Positions 36,441 through 47,049 of a DNA stretch of 64,000 bases are shown here, one piece after another; position 1 is the first letter of the stretch; each line of letters opens with the position of its first letter. Where the stretch lies: assembly GCF_003672135.1 (NCBI RefSeq), contig NC_039506.1, forward strand, positions 18,942,497-19,006,496. The letters are read 5' to 3'. The position numbers and the translations under genes are program-made. The notes under the pieces were generated by a model. That model was not told the DNA's origin. It made no database searches and saw only the letters and a program-made list of their open reading frames with translations. The DNA comes from Ooceraea biroi (taxonomy: Eukaryota > Arthropoda > Insecta > Hymenoptera > Formicidae).

Positions 36441-38005
36441 ATGGCGTCTAGGGTCCATGTGGACAACACGGTGAACGAACGTCGTTTGCGGCCGATTTAT
36501 GGTACGTATGTCGCCGTCCGCGCACGTCGGCACCCTCGAAATCCGTCGCGAAGTCTCGTTGCCGCCGCGCCGCGCGGTCGCGGCCTCGCGACCGGCGACG
36601 AGGTTATATAACGGCACTCCGGTGTCAAGTCCGCCTCGGTTTCAGACTGGCTGGACAATGGGAACAACAAGAAGGCTCTGCAGGAGGCGGACAAGGTGCT
36701 CAAGAAGCACCCGAGCAATCAGTGCGCCAGAGTGCTCAAGGCGCTGGCACTCCTGCGGCTTGGCAAGGAGAATGAATGCCAGGTTATCATAGACAAAGTG
36801 CGGTCTGAGGTGCCCTGCGAGGACTCCACTTTACAGGCCATGACTATCTGCTACAGGGAGATACAACAGCGTGAGTCTCTGCTTTGTCACGTCGATGAGG
36901 GATACGTTTGATTAGACTAGAGGTTGCACTGGTGATCAAGTGTGCGACTGCATTTGAGGGCTCACGAGGACTCGTTGGATTTGTAACTGTGTCTTTTGTG
37001 GAGAGATATTTCTCTTGTGGCAATGTATCAAGAAAAATTTTGTAATTCGTTTTGATGGCATGTTTCAATCAAGTTTTGATTATTTATTTTTCTTTATTTT
37101 GAGGAGTCATCACAAGTGTGTTAATGTAATATTTTTTTTTATTAAATTAAACTACGAAACAAAACAATTGTGTGTGTGTGTGCTGTATTAGTTGAAATAT
37201 TTGTCATCATATTCTATCATCTTTTTAATGATTGTCCTTTGACCCAGTGAAATTGTGTGATCCAATAAGTTCTTGTAAGCCTCTGATATTAAAATCAACC
37301 GTTCATCTTATGTATGTGTGCATAAAGATCTGTTTGCTAAATTTATTTGTATCTAGCCGACAAAATTAGTGAGGTTTACGAGGCTGCTGCGAAGGCAGAG
37401 CCGAATAATGAGGACCTTTTGACGCATCTGTTCATGTCGTACGTTCGCCTTGGCGATTACAAGAAGCAACAGCAGACAGCTCTGAATTTGTATAAATTGA
37501 AACCCAAGAATCCATATTACTTTTGGGCAGTTATGAGCACAGTGATGCAAGCTATTTATGCGGATAAAAAGCTAGCGAGGGAAGTCATCTTGCCTTTAGC
37601 AGAAAGAATGGTTTGTATTGTTCAAGGCTATATAGAATCTTGGAGAATTCTCATCTCGTTCTTACGCATGAATAGATGATTAATGTGCGATCACGCTTCC
37701 GCGTGTAGGTCCTAAAGTTTGTGAGAGAAGGGAAAATGGAGGCGGAGCAGGAGGTGCAGCTTTACTTGATGATTTTGGAGCTGCAGGACAAAAACGAGGA
37801 GATATTGAACGTACTGTCTAGTCCCTTAGCTTCGCACCTTTCGCACGTGTCGCAACGAAAGGCTATGATATTAGTGAAACTAGAGCGGTTTACCGAAGCT
37901 GCTGATGCATATCGCGAACTTATCAAAGAAAAGTAAGTAAAATCCGACCCATTCAGTCAGTCTCAGTGTGCGACATGTGTTTATATTATTTTCATATATC
38001 TGGAA

Positions 38006-38056
<51 letters not shown>

Positions 38057-41043
38057 TCTCTTTTTCTATCTTTCTCTACATTAAGTAAAACTGTCACGTT
38101 TATTATATAGCATTGATAATTGGGCATTTTATCAAAATTACCTTTTGGCGGCCTTAAAGTTCCAACAACCGGCAGAATGCTTGGATTTTTTTAACAATAT
38201 CATTAAAACCTCTGAAAAGAAAGTACGCGCGCCATACTTGGCCCGCTTAGAATTAATAAAACGTACCCGTACTGACGAAGACCTACAGTGCAGTTCGCAA
38301 CCTGTGGACTTCATGCGCCAATATTTTTCCCAATTCGGAGAGAAAGGCTGCGTAGTCGGTGATTTACAATTGTATCTGGATCTACTTACGCCCGAGGCCA
38401 AGTTGGAATTACTCGAAAAGGCAAGGAAAACAATCTCGATGTGTATTTTTCTAGTGTTTATTATCGGATCGGATCCTTTTTAACAGTTGTGTCGCAGCCT
38501 GGTGTAATGTGGATGCTAAATTCGGAACGTAATATCTTTATTAATTATCTTTATTAATTGTTAAGTGTCGCATAATATTTCTTTTGTCTGACATCCACAT
38601 TACGTCAAGTGCACTTCGTTATTTAATAAGTAGATTGTCAAGTTGTTTAAATAATAATAATGTTACTTATGATATTGCAGATTGAAGAAGACAACGGCGT
38701 TAAGCCGGACGAGTGTCCAACTACCGTGAATCAAATGCAGAAGCACATTCATTGGGAACAATTGCGGCGTATCTGTGGCTTCCACCATCCACCTCTGACG
38801 GATCGAGATAAACAGGAACAATTGATAAAGCGATTATACGATTTGTATAAAAAGGGTCTCAAGTTGTGTCCGATGCAAGACAGGCTGCCAACGGACTTTT
38901 GTCCGGCAGATCCGTATATTTTGTTAGCTTCGCATCTCCTGCATCAGTTATGGACTGAAACTAGTGATGCATCCTTTCTTTATAGGTAATGCTAATAACA
39001 ATAAAGTAATATTTTTGCGTTACGCGACAACAGAAGGCTATTCGATTTTAACACGTTGAGCGCTGCGCGGGTGATTGACAGTTGTCATTAAACTTGTTAA
39101 ATAATCAAGTTTAATTCTAGATAATACAGAAAACAACGTTATGATGACGACGTCTAAACTAAAACGTGCGCTACTGAATAATTAAATATTTTCACTGTTA
39201 ATGATTGTTCGCGACGATGAAAATATTTACTGCAATATAAGTGACAAAGCCTTGATTTAAAAATTAGAAATAAAAAAGGAACAAAAATTAAATCACAAGA
39301 TTGAAAAATCGCGCGGTACTTGACGTGTTGAAAAAAAGAATGTTAATAATATTTTGTCATGTTTTATGCTTGTTTCTAAAATGACGGAGAATTTCAGAGC
39401 AATCTCGATTTTGGAATACGGTCTCCTGTCGAGTCCTGTAAATTTTCACATCAAAATCTTGCTCGTGCGTATGTACCTAGAAGTTGGTTTGGTGATCGCG
39501 GCCGATCACATATTTACATTGCTCGATGTAAAGCATCTTCAGCTGGACTCACTGGGTTATCTCTATGCGCCTCTTCTCGCACCTCTCGGTAACTTGCCTC
39601 TGGCCTCGACCACTCTTGATCATACAACGAAATTTTTCATGAGCAACTACAAGGACGTAAGTTCTTCAAGCGTCGTAATGTAGAGATTCGAAGAAAGCGC
39701 ACGAGCCCGCCGCAATCTAACTCGCAAATCGTTCTCTTTTCTTTTTTTAGAGCGCGGATCATCTGACGTTTGCGTATAAATACGGGAGCTTTATAAAGAT
39801 CCAGGAGTTCGTCGACCTGAGAGAACGCTTGGAGAACTCGCTCCACTTCGTTATGACGACCGTGGACAAGATGCTGCTCGAGTTGTGCTGGTGCGACAGC
39901 ACTGCTTCCTTCTTCTCTTGTCTGAGCGCTATGCACATAATACCTCAGTACGATACGATCAGATGGACAGCTCTACGCGATAATCGCGATTTGGAGGTAG
40001 AGTTTCCGGAATAAATACAAAGTCTTCCGTAGAAAGAATCTCCAGAGAAATAATTTTTGGGGATCGCTCAGGACTTCGACCACGGATTATTATAAATTGT
40101 GGAATTAATTCTGATAGGTCGTTCGCGGGTGGGAGCCGATGAGTCAGTGCGAGAAGGATCCAAGGATGCGGGGCGATACAAGTGCGTGCATGCTACGACT
40201 TCTTTCAGCGAGGAATCTAATATTGCGGACTTTGGCGGCGGCCGCCGAGCCGACTCCTGATTTGTTCATTCAACTGGCCAACGAGCTTACCACGATAGAC
40301 CAAGATATAATCCCATCGTTATTGGAGGGGATGCAAAAGGGCGATAGGAAGGATAAACCGTGCAACATACTGGCTCCGATGGATGCCTACGAGAGATTAC
40401 GCGAAGCTCATTACTCCGAGCAGCTCAAGACTATAGCGTGCCTTTTGACATCACTTTCTCGCTCTCAATGCCCGGACTTCGATTGCATAGAGACACTGCG
40501 AAAGTCCCCCTGCTTGCAGCCATTGCCCATCCCGGAACGGGACACGCCGGTGTCCTTCAAAAGCTTCTTGTTCAGAGCCTCAACTTGCAGCGAATCCCTG
40601 GCGTTCGTCGGCATCATATGTAGCGCGTACGCGATGCAATCGGAACCGCGCACTTCGCAGAAGAAGAATAAAAAGAAATACAACAAGAAGATCGAAGCGA
40701 ACGGAATAAACGGTTCTAATGAGACAAAGGTAAGAGCGCCGCAAACAAATAACGCGTGTCTGTGATGCCGCTTGATACGTCAGTCAATTAATTTTTACCG
40801 CTTTTTACCGTCTTGTTGCAGACTTGGAGGGAAGTAGCTGCGATGTTATCGGAGAAAGTTGAAAAGTTAGACGCGGTCTTAACGGAATTTGAGAAATTTG
40901 AGGTGTACACGGGACTGGACGAGAAGGACGAAGTATGCGCGAACATCGTGAAAAGCGGACAAGTGAGCCTCAGCCAAAGTTGCAGATCTCTGAAATCTCG
41001 CACTCAGTCCATATTAAGGCTTCTAAGTACTTTAAAGAGCTGA
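36441..41043 (+). CDS. NAA25: N-alpha-acetyltransferase 25, NatB auxiliary subunit (psidin / MDM20)
   Basis: Ten exons join in phase: 36441-36501, 36646-36870, 37357-37610, 37709-37932, 38111-38420, 38681-38985, 39398-39656, 39751-39996, 40118-40729 and 40822-41043 (905 residues). NAA25 (Drosophila psidin) is the TPR-rich scaffold that, with NAA20, acetylates N-termini beginning MD, ME, MN or MQ. The N-terminus runs NERRLRPIYDWLDNGNNKKA, the recognisable family opening, followed by TPR-like helices (KALALLRLGKENEC, LFMSYVRLGDYKKQQ). The region ending in WEPM, and a lysine-rich segment (KKNKKKYNKK) before the last exon, close the protein. The fifth intron appears to use a GC donor (AAG|GCAAGG at 38420/38421). 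A TC microsatellite lies in intron 4. A possible ATTAAA polyadenylation signal is at 41174. Confidence 0.93.
38009..38053. repeat. (TC)n microsatellite in NAA25 intron 4
   Basis: About 45 bp of uninterrupted TC dinucleotides followed by a degenerate pyrimidine tract. It is about 55 bp before the exon 5 acceptor, so it may extend the polypyrimidine region. Confidence 0.95.
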
Positions 41044-44000
41044 AACTACTCGACAATATTTGTACAAAGACTATCTGTATCCGTTTACTTAACAATTTTC
41101 AAAAGTGTCCGGAGAATTCTGTACATAATTCTTAGTCCCAATCGATTATAAATAATGAATGAATTTAATGTCGATTAAAATACTTGAGCCTACTTTCATT
41201 TGCGTAAAGGATGATTCGCGATCATTTCGGTACATCATCATTTGATCAACTTGTACGTTTACAGCTAACGATACGTAGCGCCAGGAAATGGATGTAAAAA
41301 TACGCACAATCGCAAATTCTTTAGTTTCTAGAATATTTACACGCAGAAGAGGCAACATCACTGTCCCATATCGATTCGAAGTTCGGTTCATATATTTCTA
41401 GTTACGCGCTATTCTTTATGAATTAATTTTATATACCATGAATAACGCTGACTGTTCCTGCACGGACCAATGCCATATTTTATGAGTTACTTCTTATTTC
41501 TCTTTGACGTTTCTACACTGTATAGAAGGCTAAAAATTATTTTAAAAAGTAAGGTTTGAGTAACGTGGATGGATAGTTGATTGTAATTTCTGCTCATCTC
41601 GGATCAGTAATGACGAATCACTTGCTGCACTGTTTGCGGAGAAATAAATTGTTGACACGAGTGCAATCGATCATCGATCAGAAAATTGTTTTGTATCTTA
41701 CTTTTCTGCTTAAAATCGAGAAACGAGTATCAAATTTTTTTAATGTCCACTTGGACATTAACAATACAATCAATCAATCCGAGACCGTTTCTCGCGTTTT
41801 AACGAGAACACTTGATATTTGTGTTCCACTCGTTCGCAACGACATTCTTGTGGCAAAAACTAGCGCGATAATAAATAACACTGTTTATTAAAGAATACTG
41901 TTCAATAATAAAATGTTTAATAATAAATTGTTTTACTTTTAGATGAAATGGATCTCCGAATCCCACGACAGATAGTTCCAAGAACCCACATCGAGCTCTT
42001 CCTTTTCCGGTTATTTAGTTTAAGCACATCGCACATATTATTAGCAGGCTTCTCCTCTAAATTGATCTATGACTTCCCCCTCTTGACGTCTTTTTCCAGC
42101 TCTAGTGTGCAGGTGTACTTCTGTCTGATCTTGAAATCCTTTTCCTGATCCGAGTGCTCCTTGTCGTCCTTGTTTCGGCTGTTTTGTCAAAATAATTCGT
42201 CCGTCCAGGAATGGTGGCACCAATAATCCAATGTGACGAGCAAGTATTCCTCGCCTCACTCTCGTCGTCTGGATTTCTCATTGTCGAGGTCCAGCGAGCT
42301 CCCCAACGTCAACATCTGATTGCGCTCCTACAACTACTGGCAGTAGCGCCAGTAGTTTAACCGCTGCTGCTTCTCCTCCTACAATTCCTTTTCTTCACTG
42401 CCCCCCAAAAGAGCGGTACCGCGCGCATGCGCATTTTCGTTAATAAACAACAATGTTAAAGAATACTGTTCAACGTTTAGTAACGTGATATTTTGAAAGC
42501 GTTTGAATTCTGTTAGCAATAGGCTTATTCGTGTTACATGAACTTTTTGCACTACGTATACACTCAGGTATTAAAAGGAAAAGAAAAAGAATAGAAGTTG
42601 ATAGAATAAACCAACATAAAAAATTCATGCAATACAATAAACAGAATATATTAGTATTACATATAGAGTATTCGGTAATAGAGTACCCACGTTCATAAAA
42701 GATAGAGTCGTAAAGAATAGAGCGAGTTGAGTTGAATAAAAATCATTTTCCAAATAAATTTGTAAAATTCCATGTAAAATTTTAAGATATTAAGTAACAC
42801 TGATTGCTGAATGAAAGCACGTCGAGACGATGGGCGTGGAACTCTAGATACAATAGCGATCTATTGGCAAATTTTGCCAAGTAATATAACCATTGGCGCA
42901 TTGAGACACTCCGCATATACACATTGATATGATACTTTATTTAATTTTTATTCTTTTTCATTTTATTTTTATTTCTTTTAATAAAATAAGATAGCAATAT
43001 TAATATGGGAAGATGGGAAGAAATATTTAAATTTTTGATTTTTTATTATAACTTTTGCATGCAACTTTTACATATCTCTGGATGATCATAAAAACGTTTC
43101 AAACGTAAAATTTTACTGCACCACGAACAGGATATAAGCGATTGATTTCCACAATCACCGTGATACTTAAATATGTCGATACAAATCCGTAATATCATAA
43201 AATATCTCTTTTATCTGCAAAAACCTTAAATACAAAGTAAAGCCACCAGAGTGGAGAATAATTTCCGCGAATTGCATATAAGATGAAAGGCCTCGGTGTA
43301 ATCTTTCCTGATGATGATCGTCAGTGCCGAAGGGAGCCCTCTTCATGTCTTCTGATGCGTGAACGTTAGGCCACGCATCGGGGGCGTTCGTCAAGATCCG
43401 GGCGGAGGGGGATCAGTGGAAGAGAAAGAGGAGAGGGAAATATCGGTCACTGGGCCTCTTCCCAACGACCACTCACATTGCCATGACTGACCACGACCAC
43501 GCTCGTGCCCTGCCGTCACCTCGCGAAGGACACGTTCGTTCCTCCACCGCCTCATTGCTCCTCTCTTCTTCGCGCTGTGACGCAAGTTCTCTAGCATTCC
43601 TTGCCGATTTTTCCACCGATCTTCCTCCGCCCAGATCTTGATGAATGACCCGACGCGCGACTTAATCTTCACGCATCGGTGATGCCGATCATCACATCAT
43701 CCGTGCCAGCATCTGCGACTTCCGGATTGGATAGCTCGGGAATTGATTTTTTATATTGATAGCTTCGAATTTTAATAATTGTTTTTTCAATATATTTTCA
43801 ATGTATCTTTTTACTGACATAGAGGTTTTTATAGGTTTTTATAGGCCAGCGCAAATTGATATTTTACTATCTACTACAACGTTACTACGGGAATTCCACA
43901 GTCTTTTGTGAAACCAGAACCGCTAATCGCATTACGATACATTCGTATCGGAACGCGGACGCGAGTCCGAAGCCGGAATCCGGTCAACAGTTGACAACGA

Positions 44001-44437
44001 GTTCCGGGTAAGAGTCTCGCGGGTGTATTCGCCGCTCAGGAATTTCTTGTCTTTCCATTTTCTCCTGTTTTCGCTGACGCCGCCGCCAGACGAATCTCTC
44101 CTGGCTTCCGAAGTTGGAAGCTGCCGTCTTTTTTTTGCGACTGCACGAGAGTGGCCGCTTGCGCGAGGTCGGAGCACTCCCGGTTGTTTTTGGCTTATTC
44201 GGTCGGATCGATTAGTCTGCCTCGTTCATTATTGATATGTACGCGTCATGACAGCGCTCATTCCGATATTTGCGCAACGGTAATCTAATTAATTAATAAA
44301 TACCTTGTTATGCGCGTCCGGCGCGCGGATTCATCCCTTCACGGCGATAGAAGCGTTCGAAAATGATCAGAAATTCTGCTATCTTTAGTCCCGGCATACT
44401 ATAACAGTAACTGCTTGTCTGTGCTAGTACTACTATA
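41044..44437. other. Gene-poor stretch downstream of NAA25
   Basis: Contains the NAA25 3' UTR and a probable PRP16 pseudogene fragment (42170-42330). Two CpG-rich patches (43240-43720 and 43920-44220) have open frames on both strands but no recognisable protein. Otherwise AT-rich. No intact gene seen. Confidence 0.5.
42170..42330 (-). pseudogene. Probable PRP16/DHX38 (DEAH-box splicing ATPase) pseudogene fragment
   Basis: Two minus-strand blocks resemble the region of PRP16 just before its helicase core. NQMLTLG (about 42325-42305) is like the NRMLTSG segment, and LLVPPFLDGRIILTKQ (about 42228-42181) is like its VPPFLDGRIVFTKQ motif. They occur in the right order and about the right distance apart, but a stop and a frame change separate them. 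It looks like a decayed retrocopy or duplication. The comparison is from memory only. Confidence 0.4.
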
Positions 44438-44722
44438 CAGGGTGATTTTTAAGTTGATTCTTTTCTTTTAACTGTGTACAGAACTCATTAAAACAAACAA
44501 CTTTTTCAAAGAACCTTTTTTAATTAAGTCAAAAATAAGAGAGATACAGCCTTTAATACATTTTAAGAATTTAAGCCCAATCCTGTGCACAATTATACAT
44601 TTCATTAATGAACGTAGCAGTCTGAATTAGAGAAATTGTTCGAAGTTATCACCATTGTGCTCTAGACAAAGTTGCGCTCGTCGTAACCAAGATTCTGTGG
44701 TGGCACGTAACAAAGAAACAGG

Positions 44723-44981
44723 TCGGGGTGGACCAGTTGCGTGGCCACCGAGGTCGCCAGACCTTAATCCCTGTGACTTTTTTTTGTGGGGTTACATGAA
44801 AAGTTTGGTATTTACGACGCCGGTAGACACACGGGAGGAACTGATTGCGCGCATTGAGCAGGCTGCCGCAACCGTAAGGGGAAGACCTGTTTCTTTGTTA
44901 CGTGCCACCACAGAATCTTGGTTACGACGAGCATAACTTTGTCTAGAGCACAATGGTGATAACTTCGAACAATTTCTCTAA
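44723..44981 (+). pseudogene. Tc1/mariner-like transposase C-terminal fragment
   Basis: The plus frame shows WPPRSPDLNPCDFFLWGYMK, the block carrying the last catalytic acidic residue of DDE transposases. It is followed by a helix-rich end. A neighbouring frame then gives CLEHNGDNFEQFL and a stop, the usual tail, so the reading frame is broken near 44935. The N-terminal two thirds are missing. Confidence 0.75.
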
Positions 44982-45055
44982 TTCAGACTGCTACGTTCAT
45001 TAATGAAATGTATAATTGTGCACAGGATTGGGCTTAAATTCTTAAAATGTATTAA

Positions 45056-45775
45056 GGGGGGAGCCTGCTTTAGAACGCTGAAAATAAGGTATATTTTACG
45101 AATTGTTTTTGGAGAAACTATACAGCGGATCATTATAAAACTTTTATGCATTTATTAGTACATGTTTAAAGATAAAAAAAAATTATTTTTTGATTTGAAT
45201 ATATCGCTTGTAGAGGTCGTCCTGGAGAAATCTTAGTGCAGCCGCGTCGCCGGCATTGCAAATTGGTAAGCATTCTCCTGCCTCCAAATTTCGTCTAAAC
45301 TGAAAAATTGAAATATGTTCTCGTTATTTATGAATTCCCATCGTCGATGAACCAAAGAGAGAAGAAAAAAGTTGAAAAGTGCCAAAATGGTGGAGCTTAG
45401 AACACAAAAGTACGATTTTTAGGCAAAGTTTTTGAACTTTTTCATGCAAAAATAATTGTTTAACTTAATGTTTTTATGAATATTAAAGGTTCATCGACGA
45501 TGGGAATTCATAAATAACAAGAAAATATTTCAATTTTTCAGTTTGGATGAAATTTGGAGGCAGGAGAATGCTCACCAATTTACAATGCCGGCTGCACTAA
45601 GATGCCTCCAGGACGACCTCTACAGGCGATATATTCAAATCAAAAAATAATTTTTTTATCTTTAAACATGTACTAATAAATGCATCAAAGTTTTATAATG
45701 ATCCGCTGTATAGTTTCTCTAAAAAAATTCGTAAAATTATACCTTATTTTCAACGTTCTAAAGCAGGCTCCCCCC
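45056..45775. mobile_element. TTAA-flanked palindromic MITE nested in the foldback
   Basis: The 720 bp element starts GGGGGGAGCCTGCTTTAGAAC and ends with its mirror, with arms of about 300 bp. TTAA lies on both sides (45052-45055, 45776-45779). The opposite arm of the host has a single TTAA in the equivalent ATGTATTAAAGGCTG, which shows the duplication directly. It is noncoding. Its family resembles that at 14438 in layout but not in sequence. Confidence 0.9.
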
Positions 45776-45894
45776 TTAAAGGCTGTATCTCTCTTATTTT
45801 TGACTTAATTAAAAAAGGTTCTTTGAAAAAGTTGTTTGTTTTAATGAGTTCTGTACACAGTTAAAAGAAAAGAATCAACTTAAAAATCACCCTG

Positions 45895-46679
45895 TATATG
45901 TTGCTTATCTCCGTCATCGCGAATCGTCGAGCGTCTCGACGAACAAAATGAGTCTTGGGAATTACCCGCGGTTGTTTTTTCCCTCGGTTTAATTGAAATG
46001 AGGTCTCTCGGCCTCTCGATCGTAAACATTCCACCCATCGATATATAGATCGTGAATATTTCCGCGTTCTTTGAGGTGGCCGTGTAATCCGATTCCTCAG
46101 AATCAAGAAACAGATCGATTAGGAACGATAATTGCGAAGTAGTAGAACGATAATAAAGTAGATAAATAAATATAAAATATAAAATGAATAAGAAGGATGA
46201 TCAAGTAGATTAATTAACGTAAAATAAAGAAGATAGATAAATAAACCGAGAAATGTGAAGAGTCTGGAACGAAATAAAAAGCAGACAGCGAGGAGGAGAT
46301 TAAATAATTTTCCTAATTAAGTGCTTGACTGACATAATGAGCATAATTAAATTTGCAACCCCATAAACCGCGCTAACGTCGTCGTAGCTGAATTTCGGTT
46401 AATCAGATCTCGTTGATCCGCGTTGCAGCGGTTGCAACGATTATAATCCGCGGAGGAACAGCTGACCGCCGAGCGCCGAGCTCAAGCGCAGGCTCGGCCA
46501 TTCACCCCCGAATAATTTCTTGCGCATTTCCTTCCGACCCTGGGATCAGGATTTTCGATCATTTTTCGATCCCGAAGTGGATGATCGCACTATTCCGCCA
46601 GTTTTCGCTCGCTCGCGTGTCGGCGACCGCGCATCGTCACTTGTACCTCGTTCGTACGGCGGGCCCCTAGAATTCTAGA
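45895..46679. other. Intergenic stretch, CpG-rich toward its end
   Basis: AT-rich up to about 46370, then rising GC content up to the candidate exon at 46680. No coding signal recognised. Confidence 0.4.
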
Positions 46680-47049
46680 AGGAGGTCAACATACGAGGTC
46701 ACCGAACGCAGCGAGCCAGTCGGGACAGTGCACGAGCGACCTTCGGCGCGAACTGAGCGAAAGGAGCGGAGAGACGCGTGTCAGAAGGACCTGCCGAGGA
46801 CAGTTCTTCCTCACCGTCGTCCTCGTAATTGCCATCGTCGATTTCGTGGTGGTAAAAGCAGCCGCGACGCGCCACCATCGGCTGCATAGGGTGGTCCTTC
46901 CACGTGAGCGCGCAGTGAGCGCACTCAAGAGTTTGAATGCAAAGAAGAGTTCGTCATTACGCTCGTTCCTCATTCCGCCCCACCCTGACGATAAACGGAG
47001 TTTGAAAAGGTCGCTTCCGCCTACCGGAAACGAGAGCTTCACGATCAAG
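46680..47049 (+). other. Candidate 5' exon with a hydrophobic leader-like stretch
   Basis: A long open plus-strand frame in a CpG-rich block ends at a good donor, ATCAAG|GTGAGT (47049/47050). It encodes a hydrophobic run, FFLTVVLVIAIVDFVVV, then a basic segment with RR/KR-like sites and DDKRSLKRSLPP. No in-frame ATG was found, so an upstream exon or a chance frame must be considered. The minus strand is also open over the same span, which weakens the case. Possibly just a 5' UTR exon of the gene at 53.8 kb. Confidence 0.25.

Larger units (their letters stand above)
44438..45894. mobile_element. Tc1/mariner-type foldback element with CAGGGTGATTTTT ends
   Basis: Arms of 285 bp (44438-44722 and the right arm 44886-45894, after removing the nested insertion) are almost exact mirrors, flanked by TA. 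They surround a 163 bp centre that still encodes the third catalytic block of a transposase. The arms themselves contain the 3' end of the transposase gene in both orientations. A TTAA MITE has entered the right arm. Confidence 0.9.
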
